Assembly: GCF_006716565.1 (NCBI RefSeq) | Contig: NZ_VFPG01000002.1 | Coordinates: forward strand, 1 to 64,000 | Length of the DNA: 64,000 nucleotides | Direction: 5' to 3' | Origin: Nocardia bhagyanarayanae | GTDB taxonomy: Bacteria; Actinomycetota; Actinomycetes; Mycobacteriales; Mycobacteriaceae | Shown: positions 50,412-59,505 of the stretch, one piece after another | Position numbering within the stretch: position 1 is the stretch's first letter | Layout of the letters: the number at the start of each line of letters is the position of its first letter | Program-made: the position numbers and the translations under genes | The notes under the pieces: model-generated | Seen by the model: only the letters and a program-made list of their open reading frames with translations | Databases searched by the model: none | What the model was told of the DNA's origin: nothing

Positions 50412-51272
50412 ATGCGGGTCTCGTCTATGACGCCGGAATTGGACACGACCACCCGGGAATCCGCGACCGCGATCGTCCGCGAGAATTTCTCCGACAGTGT
50501 CGTGTCGTCGTTGCGGACGTTCGGTCGTGCGGTGGGTATGGCGCAGGAGTCGGTGGTAGGGGCGGTGGGTGATCTCGCGCGGCGGGAGTTGCAGTGGCGT
50601 GAGGCGATCTTGCAGGCGTGGCGGTTGATCACGGTGACGACGGTGCCGGCGATCTTGATGGCGATTCCGTTCGGGGTGATCGTGTCGATCCAGGTGGGCA
50701 ATCTGATCCACACGTTGGGTGCGGATTCGTTGTTGGGGGCGACCGGTGGGTTGGGTGTGATCAAGCAGGGTGCGCCGATGGCGACGGGGTTTTTGCTGGG
50801 TGGTGCGGGGGCGGCGGCGATCGCGGCGGATCTGGGTGCGCGCACGATCCGGGAGGAGATCGATGCGTTGCACACGATGGGGATCTCGCCGGTTCATCGG
50901 TTGGTGATTCCGCGGTTGGTGGCGATGGTGGTGGTGGCGCCGTTGTTGAACGTGTTGATCATTTTCGTGGGTGTGTTGGCGGGGTATGCGGTGGCGATCG
51001 GTGGGCAGGGGGTGACGCCGGGGTCGTATTGGGCGACGTTCGGGTCGTTCACGACGACCGCGGATGTGTGGATGTCGTTGGTGAAGGCGTTGATCTTCGG
51101 GTTTTTGGTGGTGATCATCGCGTGTCAGCGGGGGTTGGAGGCCAAGGGTGGTCCGCGGGGTGTGGCTGATGCGGTGAACGCGGCGGTGGTGTTGTCGGTG
51201 GTGTCGATCGTGTGTGTGAACCTGTTGTTGACGCAGGTGACCGCGATGTTCCTGCCCACGAGGCTGGCGTAA
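50412..51272 (+). CDS. yrbEA: YrbEA (MlaE-type) permease of the Mce lipid importer
   Basis: One of two permeases of the Mce ABC-type lipid/sterol import system. A 286-residue protein with five or six helices and the MlaE signature (AIAADLGARTIREEIDALHTMGISPVHRLVIPRLVA). Start could be ATG 50412 (GGAAAG about 6 bases upstream) or ATG 50427. Codon choice is strikingly different from the next genes: from about 50495 to 51250 almost all Leu codons are TTG, Val GTG and Gly GGT, while the flanking genes use CTG/CTC, GTC and GGC. This suggests a conversion tract or import from elsewhere. The stop overlaps yrbEB by one base. Confidence 0.9.
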   Translation: MRVSSMTPELDTTTRESATAIVRENFSDSVVSSLRTFGRAVGMAQESVVGAVGDLARRELQWREAILQAWRLITVTTVPAILMAIPFGVIVSIQVGNLIHTLGADSLLGATGGLGVIKQGAPMATGFLLGGAGAAAIAADLGARTIREEIDALHTMGISPVHRLVIPRLVAMVVVAPLLNVLIIFVGVLAGYAVAIGGQGVTPGSYWATFGSFTTTADVWMSLVKALIFGFLVVIIACQRGLEAKGGPRGVADAVNAAVVLSVVSIVCVNLLLTQVTAMFLPTRLA

Positions 51273-52138
51273 TGGCTGTCTCTTCCTATGTCCCGAAGGG
51301 ACTGGCTCCCGTCGCGCGCTACTTCCGGCGCGGCAGCCGCGTCCTGCGCGCGATCGACTCGTTCGGCTTCGTCGCGGTGTTCGTCTGGCAGGTGCTCTCG
51401 GCGATTCCGCTGACGCTGCGCCGGTACCGCGCCGAGACCATGCGCGCCATCACCAATATGACGTGGGGTCGCGGCTCCATCGTGGTCGGCGGCGGCACGG
51501 TGCCGATGATGATCGTGCTCGGCCTGGTCATGGGCGCCTCGGTCGGCGTCGAATCCTTCGCCACCCTCGACATGCTCGGCATGGGTCCGGTCACCGGCAT
51601 CGTCTCGGCCTACGCGACCACCCGCGAGCTGGCCCCGATCGCGGCGGCCGTCGGGTTCGCCGCGCAAGCGGGCTGCCGCATCACCGCCGAGATCGGCTCC
51701 ATGCGCATCTCCGAGGAGATCGACGCGATCGAGTCGCTCGGCCTGCGCTCGGTGCCGTTCGTGGTGACCACCCGGGTGATCGCGGGCGCGCTGGCCATCG
51801 TGCCGACCTTCCTGATCGCGCTGATCCTGTCCTACCTCGCCTGCCGCGGCCTCATCACGCTGGTGCACGGCCAGTCCGCGGGCGTCTACGACCACTACTT
51901 CTTCCAGTTCGTGTCCGGATTCGACGTGATCGCCGCGGTGATCAAGGTCGCGATCTTCGGCACCGTGGTGATCCTCGTGCACAGCTATTACGGCTTCTTC
52001 GCGAAGGGCGGCCCCGAGGGCGTCGGCATCGCGTCGGGCCGCGCGGTGCGCACCAGTTTCGTGGCGATCATCGCCATCGACATGGTGCTGTCCATCGTGC
52101 TGTGGGGCTTCAACACGGCGATCAGCTTCACGGGGTGA
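51272..52138 (+). CDS. yrbEB: YrbEB (MlaE-type) permease of the Mce lipid importer
   Basis: The second permease subunit, 288 residues, with the same fold as YrbEA and the motif GCRITAEIGSMRISEEIDAIESLGLRSVPFVVTTRVIAG in its cytoplasmic loop. ATG 51272 overlaps the yrbEA stop. Codon use is normal for this genome. The gene is followed 3 bases later by mceA, consistent with a single transcript. Confidence 0.92.
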   Translation: MAVSSYVPKGLAPVARYFRRGSRVLRAIDSFGFVAVFVWQVLSAIPLTLRRYRAETMRAITNMTWGRGSIVVGGGTVPMMIVLGLVMGASVGVESFATLDMLGMGPVTGIVSAYATTRELAPIAAAVGFAAQAGCRITAEIGSMRISEEIDAIESLGLRSVPFVVTTRVIAGALAIVPTFLIALILSYLACRGLITLVHGQSAGVYDHYFFQFVSGFDVIAAVIKVAIFGTVVILVHSYYGFFAKGGPEGVGIASGRAVRTSFVAIIAIDMVLSIVLWGFNTAISFTG

Positions 52139-52141
52139 ACA

Positions 52142-53176
52142 TTGCCTGAATACGGTTTGCCCGGCGTCGCCGCGGACAAGAAACGTTCGCGCACGGTCGG
52201 TTCGGTCATCGTCGCGCTGATCGCGGTGGTCGCGCTGACCATCGCGCTCTACCGCGACCTGCGCTCGGAGGACGGGCTGCGCATCGCCTTGCACACCGAG
52301 CAGATCGGTGACGGCGTCACGGAGGGCACCCAGGTGCGCCTCGACGGCGTGCTGGTCGGCGAGGTCGCCACGATCGCCCCCGCTCCGCGCGGTACTCAGC
52401 GAATCACCTTGCGGCTGGACGATTCCCGGCTGCACGGCATCGACGACTCGCTGCTTGTGGACTACGCGCCCGCCAACCTGTTCGGCATCAGCGAACTCGA
52501 ACTGCGGCGTGGGCCAGGCGGTTCGCCGCTGCGCCAGGACTCCGAGATCGACCTGACCGGCCCGCGCGCCGTCGGCGTCTACGACGCGACGATGGGCAGC
52601 ATTCTGCGCAGCCTGTCGCAGGTGGGCGCGTCGGTCTTCAGCCCGCAACTGGCGACCGTCATCGCGCAGGTCTCCGCGGACTTCAAGGCGTTCACGCCGC
52701 TGGTGCAGGCGCTGATCACGGTGGCGCGCACCATCGCCGACAACCAGACGATGCCCGCCTCGGAACTGCTCGGCAGACTGGGTCCGGCCTTCGACGGCGG
52801 CGGTGATTTCGCGGGCGCGACCATCCAGATCCTGGACCAGATCCACGACATCCGGATCGTGCAGACCGACAAGGACCGCTACGACGTCGGCGTCGCCGCC
52901 CTCACCGGCCAGATCCTGCCCGGCTTGGCCACCACGGTCAGCACCGCGGGCGGCCGGCTCGCGGAAGCCACCGACATGCTGGCGCCGGTGCTCGCCGTGC
53001 TCGCCCAGATGGTGCCGCGGCCGCGGCAGTCGGCGGCCGAATTGCGCCTGCTGCTGGAGCGTTTGCGCGCGGCGATGCCGGATTCGCCGGACGGGCCGGT
53101 GCTGAATCTGGAGGTCGACCTGCAGGGTGTGCCGGGGATCGCGGTGCCGCTGCTCGGCCAGGGAGGTATCCGATGA
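52142..53176 (+). CDS. mceA: MceA substrate-binding protein
   Basis: First of six MCE-domain proteins that form a periplasmic lipid-conducting tunnel in front of the permeases. After an N-terminal membrane anchor (VGSVIVALIAVVALTIALY) comes the MCE domain (about residues 45-125, TEGTQVRLDGVLVGEVATIAP), followed by a long helical part (LRSLSQVGASVFSPQLATVIAQV onwards) and a hydrophobic C-terminus. The TTG at 52142 is used. At 344 residues it is shorter than the M. tuberculosis Mce1A type. Confidence 0.9.
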   Translation: MPEYGLPGVAADKKRSRTVGSVIVALIAVVALTIALYRDLRSEDGLRIALHTEQIGDGVTEGTQVRLDGVLVGEVATIAPAPRGTQRITLRLDDSRLHGIDDSLLVDYAPANLFGISELELRRGPGGSPLRQDSEIDLTGPRAVGVYDATMGSILRSLSQVGASVFSPQLATVIAQVSADFKAFTPLVQALITVARTIADNQTMPASELLGRLGPAFDGGGDFAGATIQILDQIHDIRIVQTDKDRYDVGVAALTGQILPGLATTVSTAGGRLAEATDMLAPVLAVLAQMVPRPRQSAAELRLLLERLRAAMPDSPDGPVLNLEVDLQGVPGIAVPLLGQGGIR

Positions 53177-54177
53177 CGGTGCGCGGCGCGGCATGGCGCC
53201 TCGGTCTTTTCGCGGCGGTGATGGCGGTGGTGCTCGCACTGGTGCTCACCGCGATCAAGCGGCCGGTATCCGGTGAAACCCAGGCGCACGACGCGCTGTT
53301 CACCGACGCCAACGGCCTGAAGGTCGGCGACGACGTGCGCATGTACGGCGTGCAGGTGGGCAAGGTCGAGAAGATCTCGCTGGACGGTGTGAAGGCGAAG
53401 GTCCATCTCACCGTCGAGACGGCGACGCCGATCTACGACAACAGCACGCTGGCCATCCGGTACCAGAACCTGACCGGTCAGCGGTACATCGATCTGCAGC
53501 AGCAGCCGAATCCCGGTGTGCCCCTGCCCGCCAACGCGGTCATCGGCACCGACATGACGGTGCCCTCGTTCGATGTGACCAGCCTGTTCAACGGTCTGAA
53601 GCCGGTGCTCGCGACGCTGTCGCCGGAGGCGGTCAACCAGTTCACCGAGAGCATGCTCGCGGTGATCGAAGGCGACGGCACCGGTATCGGCCCCGCCATG
53701 GAGGCCATCGGCAAGCTCAGCCAGTACGTCGGCGATCGCCAGCAGGTGATCGGTCAGCTGGTGAAGAACATGTCCGATATCGCCGACCGGGTCGGCGGAC
53801 GCGTGCACTACCTGGTGCCGCTGCTGGCCCGGCTCAGCGACGTCTTCCAATCGCTACAAGCCAATATCGGCGGGCTGGCCGATTTCGCGATGTCCGCGCC
53901 CGCGGTGCTCGGTCCGCTGGACCGGCTGCTCGCGACACTCGGGCTCGACCCGCAGAGCGGCCAGGACATCGACGCGATGATCCGCGGCCTGTTCCCCGAT
54001 CCGCAGCAGGCGGTCGAGGTCTTCGGCAGGCTGCCCGGCCTGCTCCAGTCGGTGGACAACGCGCTGCCGCGCACCGTCGCGGGCTGGCAGCCGGAGTGCA
54101 GCAAGGGCGCCGCCGAGCTACCCGCGCCCGTGCGCGTCCTCGTCGCCGGACAGAAGGTGGCGATATGCCAGGCGTGA
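53173..54177 (+). CDS. mceB: MceB
   Basis: MCE-family tunnel component, 334 residues. N-terminal anchor (FAAVMAVVLALVLTAIK), MCE domain with GLKVGDDVRMYGVQVGKVEKISL and YQNLTGQRYIDL, then the helical region with MPSFD-like VPSFDVTSLFNGLKPVLATLSPEAVNQF, which is typical of MceB. Four-base overlap with mceA (ATGA). A C-terminal CSKGA and CQA give two Cys that could pair outside the membrane. Confidence 0.92.
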   Translation: MTVRGAAWRLGLFAAVMAVVLALVLTAIKRPVSGETQAHDALFTDANGLKVGDDVRMYGVQVGKVEKISLDGVKAKVHLTVETATPIYDNSTLAIRYQNLTGQRYIDLQQQPNPGVPLPANAVIGTDMTVPSFDVTSLFNGLKPVLATLSPEAVNQFTESMLAVIEGDGTGIGPAMEAIGKLSQYVGDRQQVIGQLVKNMSDIADRVGGRVHYLVPLLARLSDVFQSLQANIGGLADFAMSAPAVLGPLDRLLATLGLDPQSGQDIDAMIRGLFPDPQQAVEVFGRLPGLLQSVDNALPRTVAGWQPECSKGAAELPAPVRVLVAGQKVAICQA

Positions 54178-55211
54178 TTTCCCGCTGGTTCGGCGGCGAC
54201 CGGCCGATCCTGGACGATGCGGCGAAGCGGCGCAAGGAGATTCGCTTCGGCATCTTCGGCGCGGCGCTCGTCGCGCTCGGCATGCTCGCCGCGGCGGTGC
54301 TGTACGCGGTGCCGTTCGGCAAGACCACCTACACCGCCGAACTGTCCGAGGCGCAGTCGGTGAAGGAGGGCGACGACGTGCGCCTGGCCGGTGTCTCGGT
54401 GGGTTCGGTGGAATCGCTGGAGCTGAAGCCGGATCGGGTGGTCATGAAGTTCACCGTGAAATCCGATGTGTTCGTGGGTGACAAGACCTCGCTCGACATC
54501 CGCATGCTGACCGTGGTCGGCGGGCACTATGTGGCGTTGTTCCCCGCCGGTGACGCGCCGCTCGGCGACAAGCCGATCCCGGCGGATCGAGTTCGCCTGC
54601 CCTACAGCCTGATCCAGACCTTCCAGGACGCGACGACGCCGCTGAACGAGCTGGACGGCGACACGCTGCGGCGCAACCTGGCGGCGCTGGACGAGTCGCT
54701 CACGTCCGCTCCGGAGACGCTGCGCACCACCCTGGACACCGTCGGCGGCTACATCGACGCCATCGACCGCCAGCGCGCCCAGGTCTCCAATGCCATCGCG
54801 GTGGCCGACGAATACGTGACCATGTACGACGGCGCGAAGACCGATCTGGGCAGGCTGATGGACAACGTCAACTTGCTGGAGACCGTGCTGATCGACAAGC
54901 GCGCGGAGCTGCGCGAGGCCGTCGCCCTGCTCGACAGCGTGGTGCAGCGGCTGGCCGCACTCACGCCCGCGTGGGAGTCCACGCTGAAGCCGAGGGCGCG
55001 GCAGCTGGCCGACGCCCTGCCCCGGCTGGAGGAGATGGGCGGCAAGCTCGAACCGATGATCGCGAGCGCCCAGCAGCTGAGCGAGAAACTGCGGTCGCTG
55101 GTGATCCCCGAGGAGGGCGTGGTTCTGGATCATTCGGGCCGGACCGTGCCCGCGCCCGCGGGTCTGGATCTGTCGTCGGTGTGCGTGCCGGTGCCGGGGA
55201 AGGAGTGCTGA
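54165..55211 (+). CDS. mceC: MceC
   Basis: MCE-family tunnel component, 348 residues. A basic start (RWFGGDRPILDDAAKRRKE) precedes the membrane anchor (FGIFGAALVALGMLAAAVLYAV). The MCE domain reads VKEGDDVRLAGVSVGSVESLELKPDRVVMKFTV, and a long coiled-coil-like helix (LAALDESLTSAPETLRTTLDTVGGYIDAIDRQRAQVSNAI) follows. ATG 54165 lies inside the end of mceB (13-base overlap). The C-terminus carries two Cys (SVCVPVPGKEC). Confidence 0.92.
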   Translation: MPGVISRWFGGDRPILDDAAKRRKEIRFGIFGAALVALGMLAAAVLYAVPFGKTTYTAELSEAQSVKEGDDVRLAGVSVGSVESLELKPDRVVMKFTVKSDVFVGDKTSLDIRMLTVVGGHYVALFPAGDAPLGDKPIPADRVRLPYSLIQTFQDATTPLNELDGDTLRRNLAALDESLTSAPETLRTTLDTVGGYIDAIDRQRAQVSNAIAVADEYVTMYDGAKTDLGRLMDNVNLLETVLIDKRAELREAVALLDSVVQRLAALTPAWESTLKPRARQLADALPRLEEMGGKLEPMIASAQQLSEKLRSLVIPEEGVVLDHSGRTVPAPAGLDLSSVCVPVPGKEC

Positions 55212-56314
55212 TGCTGAAGAAGCTGCTCGGCACCCAGGCGTTCATGTCGATCGCGGGGGCCGTGGTCATCGCGTCGCTCGCGGTGGTCGGTTACGTCGTC
55301 GTCTTCGATCCGCTGAAGAGCACCGAATCCTATTGCGCGATCATGCCCGACAGCATCGGCCTGTACGAGGGCAACCAGGTGACCATGCGCGGCATCACGG
55401 TCGGCAGCGTGACCTCGGTGCGCAACCAGGGCCCGAACGTGCGGGTCGACTTCGAGGTCGACGCCGACCATCCGGTGTACGCCGACGCCTCGGCCACCAC
55501 GGTGTCCGACACCGTCGTCGCCGACCGGGAACTCGCGGTGCTGGCCAGCGGCACGAACCTGGAGCGCTGGAACAGTTCCCGGTGCATCACCAAGACGCTG
55601 ACTCCGAAGAGCCTCACCGAGACGCTCACCGCGCTCGCGCAGCTCTCCGACCAGATCGTCGGACCCGATCCGGCCCAGCCGAATTCACTGGCGAACGGAC
55701 TCACCGCGCTGGACCGGGCCACCGCCGGCACCGGGCCGCAGATCAACGAGCTGATCCGCAAGCTGGGTTCGGCGCTGAAATCGCCCGACGCCGATATCGG
55801 CCATCTCGCGGGCATTTTCGACGCGTTCGCCTCGGTCTCGCAGAAGGTCAACCAGTACTGGGGCGACCTGCAGTCCATGCTGGTGCGCGTCGGACCGGTG
55901 CTGAACCAGGCCAGCGAGGACCTGCTGATCCCGGGCGCGCAGCTGTTCGACGGTCTCGCCGAGGTGCTGCCGATGCTCAACGACATCACCACCTCGTTCG
56001 GCGACGAGATCCTCACCCTGCTCGACCGCGCGGTGCCGATGCTGAAGCTGCTGCGCGCCAACGTCGGTTCGTTGCGCGAGATCGTTCTCACCACACCGGT
56101 GTTCGCCTCCGCATTGCGGAGCGTCGCGGATCCGGAGACCGGCGCGGCGAGCCTGACCTACGCCCCGCCCAAGGTGGCGGTTCCGCAGGGCAACGCCGAA
56201 GCGGTGTGCGCGGCGGTGAACGCGGTGGCGCCCGGCCGGTGCGCGGGCGCAGAGAACGGCATGGTGAACGTGGAATTGGTCCAGCTGGTACTGGGATTGG
56301 CGGGTGCGCGATGA
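55211..56314 (+). CDS. mceD: MceD
   Basis: MCE-family tunnel component, 367 residues. Anchor FMSIAGAVVIASLAVVGYVVVF, MCE domain with YCAIMPDSIGLYEGNQVTMRGITVGSVTSV, then the helical region ending with AVCAAVNAVAPGRCAG. ATG overlaps the mceC stop by one base (TGATG). The one longer gap in the operon (64 bases) follows it. Confidence 0.92.
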   Translation: MLKKLLGTQAFMSIAGAVVIASLAVVGYVVVFDPLKSTESYCAIMPDSIGLYEGNQVTMRGITVGSVTSVRNQGPNVRVDFEVDADHPVYADASATTVSDTVVADRELAVLASGTNLERWNSSRCITKTLTPKSLTETLTALAQLSDQIVGPDPAQPNSLANGLTALDRATAGTGPQINELIRKLGSALKSPDADIGHLAGIFDAFASVSQKVNQYWGDLQSMLVRVGPVLNQASEDLLIPGAQLFDGLAEVLPMLNDITTSFGDEILTLLDRAVPMLKLLRANVGSLREIVLTTPVFASALRSVADPETGAASLTYAPPKVAVPQGNAEAVCAAVNAVAPGRCAGAENGMVNVELVQLVLGLAGAR

Positions 56315-56378
56315 ATGAGCGAATCATGTGCCGGCGCGCCTCGCGGATGCGGGAGCCGAGCGTAAGCGAGGCGGGGGC

Positions 56379-57506
56379 ATGAGCACACAGGCGACTGGGC
56401 GGGTCACGGGGCGCAGGGCGACCGGGCGCACCATGACGCTGCGTGGTCGGCCGAAGACCCTGCGGCGCAGCGGAATCGCGCTGGCGCTGGCGGCTTCGGT
56501 CGCGCTCGGCGGCTGTGCCTTCGATCCGTCCTCGGTGCCGGTCCCCGGCACGTCGATCTCGGGGCCGAGCTACCGCGTGCAGATCCAGTTCGCCAACGTG
56601 CTGAATCTGCCCGCCCGCGCGAAGGTCATCGCGAACGGCGCGCAGATCGGCACGGTCGAGAAGGTCACCGTGGTGCCCGCCGCCGAGGCGCCGCAGGGCC
56701 GCGGCGGGTACGTCGTCGTGGACACCGAGATCTCGAAATCGGTACAGCTGCCCGCGAACACGATCGCCGAGCTGCGCCAGAACACGGTGCTCGGTGACAT
56801 CCACATCGCGCTGACCACACCATCGGACGGCTTCGACAAGCTGCTCGGGCCGGGCGGCACCATCGACCTGGACCACACCAAACCGCCTGTGCAACTGGAG
56901 GACACGATGGCGGCGATGGCGTTCTTCGTGCAGGGCGGCGCGGTCGGCCAGTTGCAGGACATCGTCAACCGGTTCAATTCGGTACTGCCGCAGGATCCGA
57001 AGGAGACCGCGCGCATCGCGGGCGTGATGGGCGCCGACGCCGCCGACCTGGCCGCCAACCTCGACCAGGTCGACCTGCTGCTCTACGGCCTGGCCAACAA
57101 CGCCGAAGTGCTGCACAAGGTTCAGCCCGAGCTGGACAACATCCTCAGCGCGGCCTCGGTGGACCGGCTCGGCGCGGCGACGCGGTCCATCGACGGCGTG
57201 ACCGAGATCTTCAGCGGCCTCGGCCCGGTCGGCCAGTCGCTGGGATGGCTCGCGCCGCTGGTGCAGTCCGGTGACGCGGCGGCCAAGGCGTTCGTGCCGC
57301 TGGCCACCGGTGGACCGCTGGACCTGCGCGATCCGTCGAACCTGGCGATGCTCGTCGCGCTGTTGCGGGACAAGGTCATTCCGTTCGTCGAGCGCGGGCC
57401 GAAGGTGAACGTCACCGGTGTGCGGGCGGACGCGAGCCCGGTAGCGGAACAGGAACAGGTCGAGCGGATCGTTCAGACCCTGCGCATGATCGGAGCCGTC
57501 CGATGA
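56379..57506 (+). CDS. mceE: MceE lipoprotein
   Basis: The lipid-anchored Mce subunit (LprK type), 375 residues. A 40-residue basic leader precedes a hydrophobic signal and the lipobox ALGGC. The MCE domain (YRVQIQFANVLNLPARAKVIANGAQIGTVEKVTVVP) and helical tail follow. ATG 56379 is chosen, with GCGGGGGC before it; an upstream in-frame ATG exists at 56328. The 64 bases between mceD and mceE carry a GAGCCGAGCGTAAGCGAGGC segment that reads like spacer repeats common in these genomes. Confidence 0.92.
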   Translation: MSTQATGRVTGRRATGRTMTLRGRPKTLRRSGIALALAASVALGGCAFDPSSVPVPGTSISGPSYRVQIQFANVLNLPARAKVIANGAQIGTVEKVTVVPAAEAPQGRGGYVVVDTEISKSVQLPANTIAELRQNTVLGDIHIALTTPSDGFDKLLGPGGTIDLDHTKPPVQLEDTMAAMAFFVQGGAVGQLQDIVNRFNSVLPQDPKETARIAGVMGADAADLAANLDQVDLLLYGLANNAEVLHKVQPELDNILSAASVDRLGAATRSIDGVTEIFSGLGPVGQSLGWLAPLVQSGDAAAKAFVPLATGGPLDLRDPSNLAMLVALLRDKVIPFVERGPKVNVTGVRADASPVAEQEQVERIVQTLRMIGAVR

Positions 57507-58459
57507 AGATCGGTTCGCTTGCCTCGCTCGGCGGCATCGCCGCCATCATGATCCTCGGCGCGGCCTACCTGACCTTCGGCGTGGTGCGGGTCGATCCGTT
57601 CGCCGATTACACCCACGCCACCATGGTGTTGAAGAACTCCGGCGGGCTCGGCGTCGGTTCGCCGATCCTGTTGACCGGCATCGAGATCGGCGATGTCACC
57701 TCGGTGGACAGCACCGTGGCCGGTGTCGAGGTCGGCTTCCGCGTGAACGCCGAGCACAAGGTGCCCACCGCGAGCGTCGTCACCATCGAGCACCTGTCCG
57801 CGCTCGGTGAGCCGTACGTGCAGTTCGTGCCGAAGGCCGACGGTGGGCCGTACTTGCGTGACGGGCAGCGCCTGGACACCGAGGACGTCCGGACGCCGCT
57901 GTCGATCGCCGAGGTGGCGCGCATGGTCACCAAGACCATGAACCAGCTGGATCCGGCGGTGGTCGGGTCGCTGGTGGAGACCATGAGCAAATCCATCACC
58001 GGCACGGAGTCGGTGATGCCCGAGCTCGCCAGGTCCGGCGACCTGCTCGCCTCGACCATCATGACCAGGGCTCCGAAGATCGCCGAGCTGCTCAACAGCT
58101 TCCAGTTGGCGGCCGCCGACATCGAATGGGCGGGTCCGGCCACCGCGGCGGGCGCGCCCGGGTTGGTGAAATTCGGCCAGGCATTGGACCAACTCGTCGA
58201 GGCGGTCGGGCGCCTGGTCACCGCGCAGGGCAGCCCGGAGATGTACCTCGAGGGCAATGGCGTCGTGCCGTTCCTGGAGAAGCTGACGGCATGGCTCCGT
58301 CAGGCGGGCCCAGAGCTGAAGGCGCTGATCCCCGGGCTTCAGCCCCTCGCGGACGCGGCGGTCTCGGCCGCACCCCGGCTGGACCTGAGCGCCTTGATCG
58401 GCCAAGCCCTGCAGAGCACCGACGACGACGCCGTCCAGATCCGCGTCGCCATCAAATAG
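57503..58459 (+). CDS. mceF: MceF
   Basis: Last MCE-family tunnel component, 318 residues, overlapping mceE by four bases. Anchor IAAIMILGAAYLTFGVVRV, MCE domain with NSGGLGVGSPILLTGIEIGDVTSVDST and VVTIEHLSALGEPYVQFVPKADGGPYLRDGQRL, then helices. It is shorter than many MceF proteins (often more than 400 residues) because the long C-terminal extension is absent. The operon ends here. A 227-base gap with an inverted repeat leads to the repeat protein gene. Confidence 0.9.
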   Translation: MKIGSLASLGGIAAIMILGAAYLTFGVVRVDPFADYTHATMVLKNSGGLGVGSPILLTGIEIGDVTSVDSTVAGVEVGFRVNAEHKVPTASVVTIEHLSALGEPYVQFVPKADGGPYLRDGQRLDTEDVRTPLSIAEVARMVTKTMNQLDPAVVGSLVETMSKSITGTESVMPELARSGDLLASTIMTRAPKIAELLNSFQLAAADIEWAGPATAAGAPGLVKFGQALDQLVEAVGRLVTAQGSPEMYLEGNGVVPFLEKLTAWLRQAGPELKALIPGLQPLADAAVSAAPRLDLSALIGQALQSTDDDAVQIRVAIK

Positions 58460-58597
58460 ATCCATCCATACCAGCCCCTGCGGCCTGTGCGAGGCGTAGG
58501 GCCGCTCTGCGGAGTTGGGTTGCGTTGGCCTGCGGGCAGATTCGTAGTAATCCGTAGGCATGCCTGTTGAGCAGCTCGGACCTCGTTGTGGAGAGTG

Positions 58598-58641
58598 GAT
58601 CTTCTCGTCAGCGACCTTCGGGTAACCTCCCGGAGAAGATC
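58598..58641. promoter_or_regulatory. Inverted repeat upstream of the triple-repeat protein gene
   Basis: GATCTTCTC (58598-58606) and GAGAAGATC (58633-58641) are perfect 9-bp arms 26 bases apart, ending 45 bases before the ATG. They could form a leader stem-loop or be an operator. Confidence 0.35.
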
Positions 58642-58686
58642 GACTACTCGTGACGGTGTTCTCTGTTCGACAGTGAAGGCGGTGCG

Positions 58687-59505
58687 ATGGTGGAATCCGG
58701 TGGCGGACCGGCGCCCTACGGCGATGACGATGGCCTGAACAACAACACTCGCGTCCTCACCATCGCGGCGGCCATCGCCGCGACGCTATCGGTGGTGGTG
58801 GCGATCGGGCTCGTGCTGCGTTCGAACCAGGAGCCGGAGAACGGGCCGACACCGCCGACGCCCTCGTTCACCACCAAACCGACGGCCAGCCCGACCGCGC
58901 GCACGATGCCGATGGGCACCACCGCCCGTCCGCCTGCCTCCGCTTCGGCGGCACCGCAATCCGCGCGCAGGATCGGCGACGACTGCTCGGCGGGCGGCAT
59001 CACCGCGCAGTGGGATCTGCGCGAGGGTCAGTGGATGTGCGTGCCGCAGGGGCAGGGTCACGAGCCGCACCGGATCGGTGACGATTGTTCGCACGATGGC
59101 ATCACGGCCCAGTGGGGTCGTGGCCCCGACGGCGAGTGGGTCTGCGTGCCACCGGAGCACGCTCGCGAAGACCACCAGGTCGGCGACGATTGTTCGCACG
59201 ACGGCATCACGGCCCAGTGGGGTCTCTCACCAGACGGCCGGTGGATCTGCGTCCCACAGGATCAGGGGATTGGCGGGCCGGTGCCGCCCCTCCTGCCCGC
59301 CCCACCGGCCGCACCCGCTCCGCCGCCCGCGCCCGAGCAGCCTGCCGCACCCGCACCCGCACAGCCCGCCGCACCGGCACCGCCTATCGGACCCGCACCG
59401 CCACCCGCGCCCGCCCCGCCCGCCGTACCCCCGCCGCCGGTCGTGCCCCAACTGTTCCAGTTGCCGGTCCCACCGATCGCCCCCGGCCTGCCCGCCGGCC
59501 GGTGA
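58687..59505 (+). CDS. Membrane-anchored protein with three Cys-containing repeats and a Pro/Ala tail
   Basis: Function unknown. After 20 charged residues there is one membrane helix (VLTIAAAIAATLSVVVAIGLVL), then a Thr/Pro-rich linker, so the rest should lie outside the cell. Residues about 98-198 hold three tandem repeats of about 33 residues with the pattern (R/Q)(I/V)GDDCSxxGITAQW, then DGxW(M/V/I)CVPx. Each repeat has two Cys that could pair. The C-terminal 80 residues are nearly pure Pro/Ala and end in PPIAPGLPAGR. The gene is 227 bases after mceF in the same direction, but it does not resemble the usual Mce-associated proteins. The next 350 bases contain a degraded copy of its 3' end. 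Confidence 0.6.
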   Translation: MVESGGGPAPYGDDDGLNNNTRVLTIAAAIAATLSVVVAIGLVLRSNQEPENGPTPPTPSFTTKPTASPTARTMPMGTTARPPASASAAPQSARRIGDDCSAGGITAQWDLREGQWMCVPQGQGHEPHRIGDDCSHDGITAQWGRGPDGEWVCVPPEHAREDHQVGDDCSHDGITAQWGLSPDGRWICVPQDQGIGGPVPPLLPAPPAAPAPPPAPEQPAAPAPAQPAAPAPPIGPAPPPAPAPPAVPPPPVVPQLFQLPVPPIAPGLPAGR

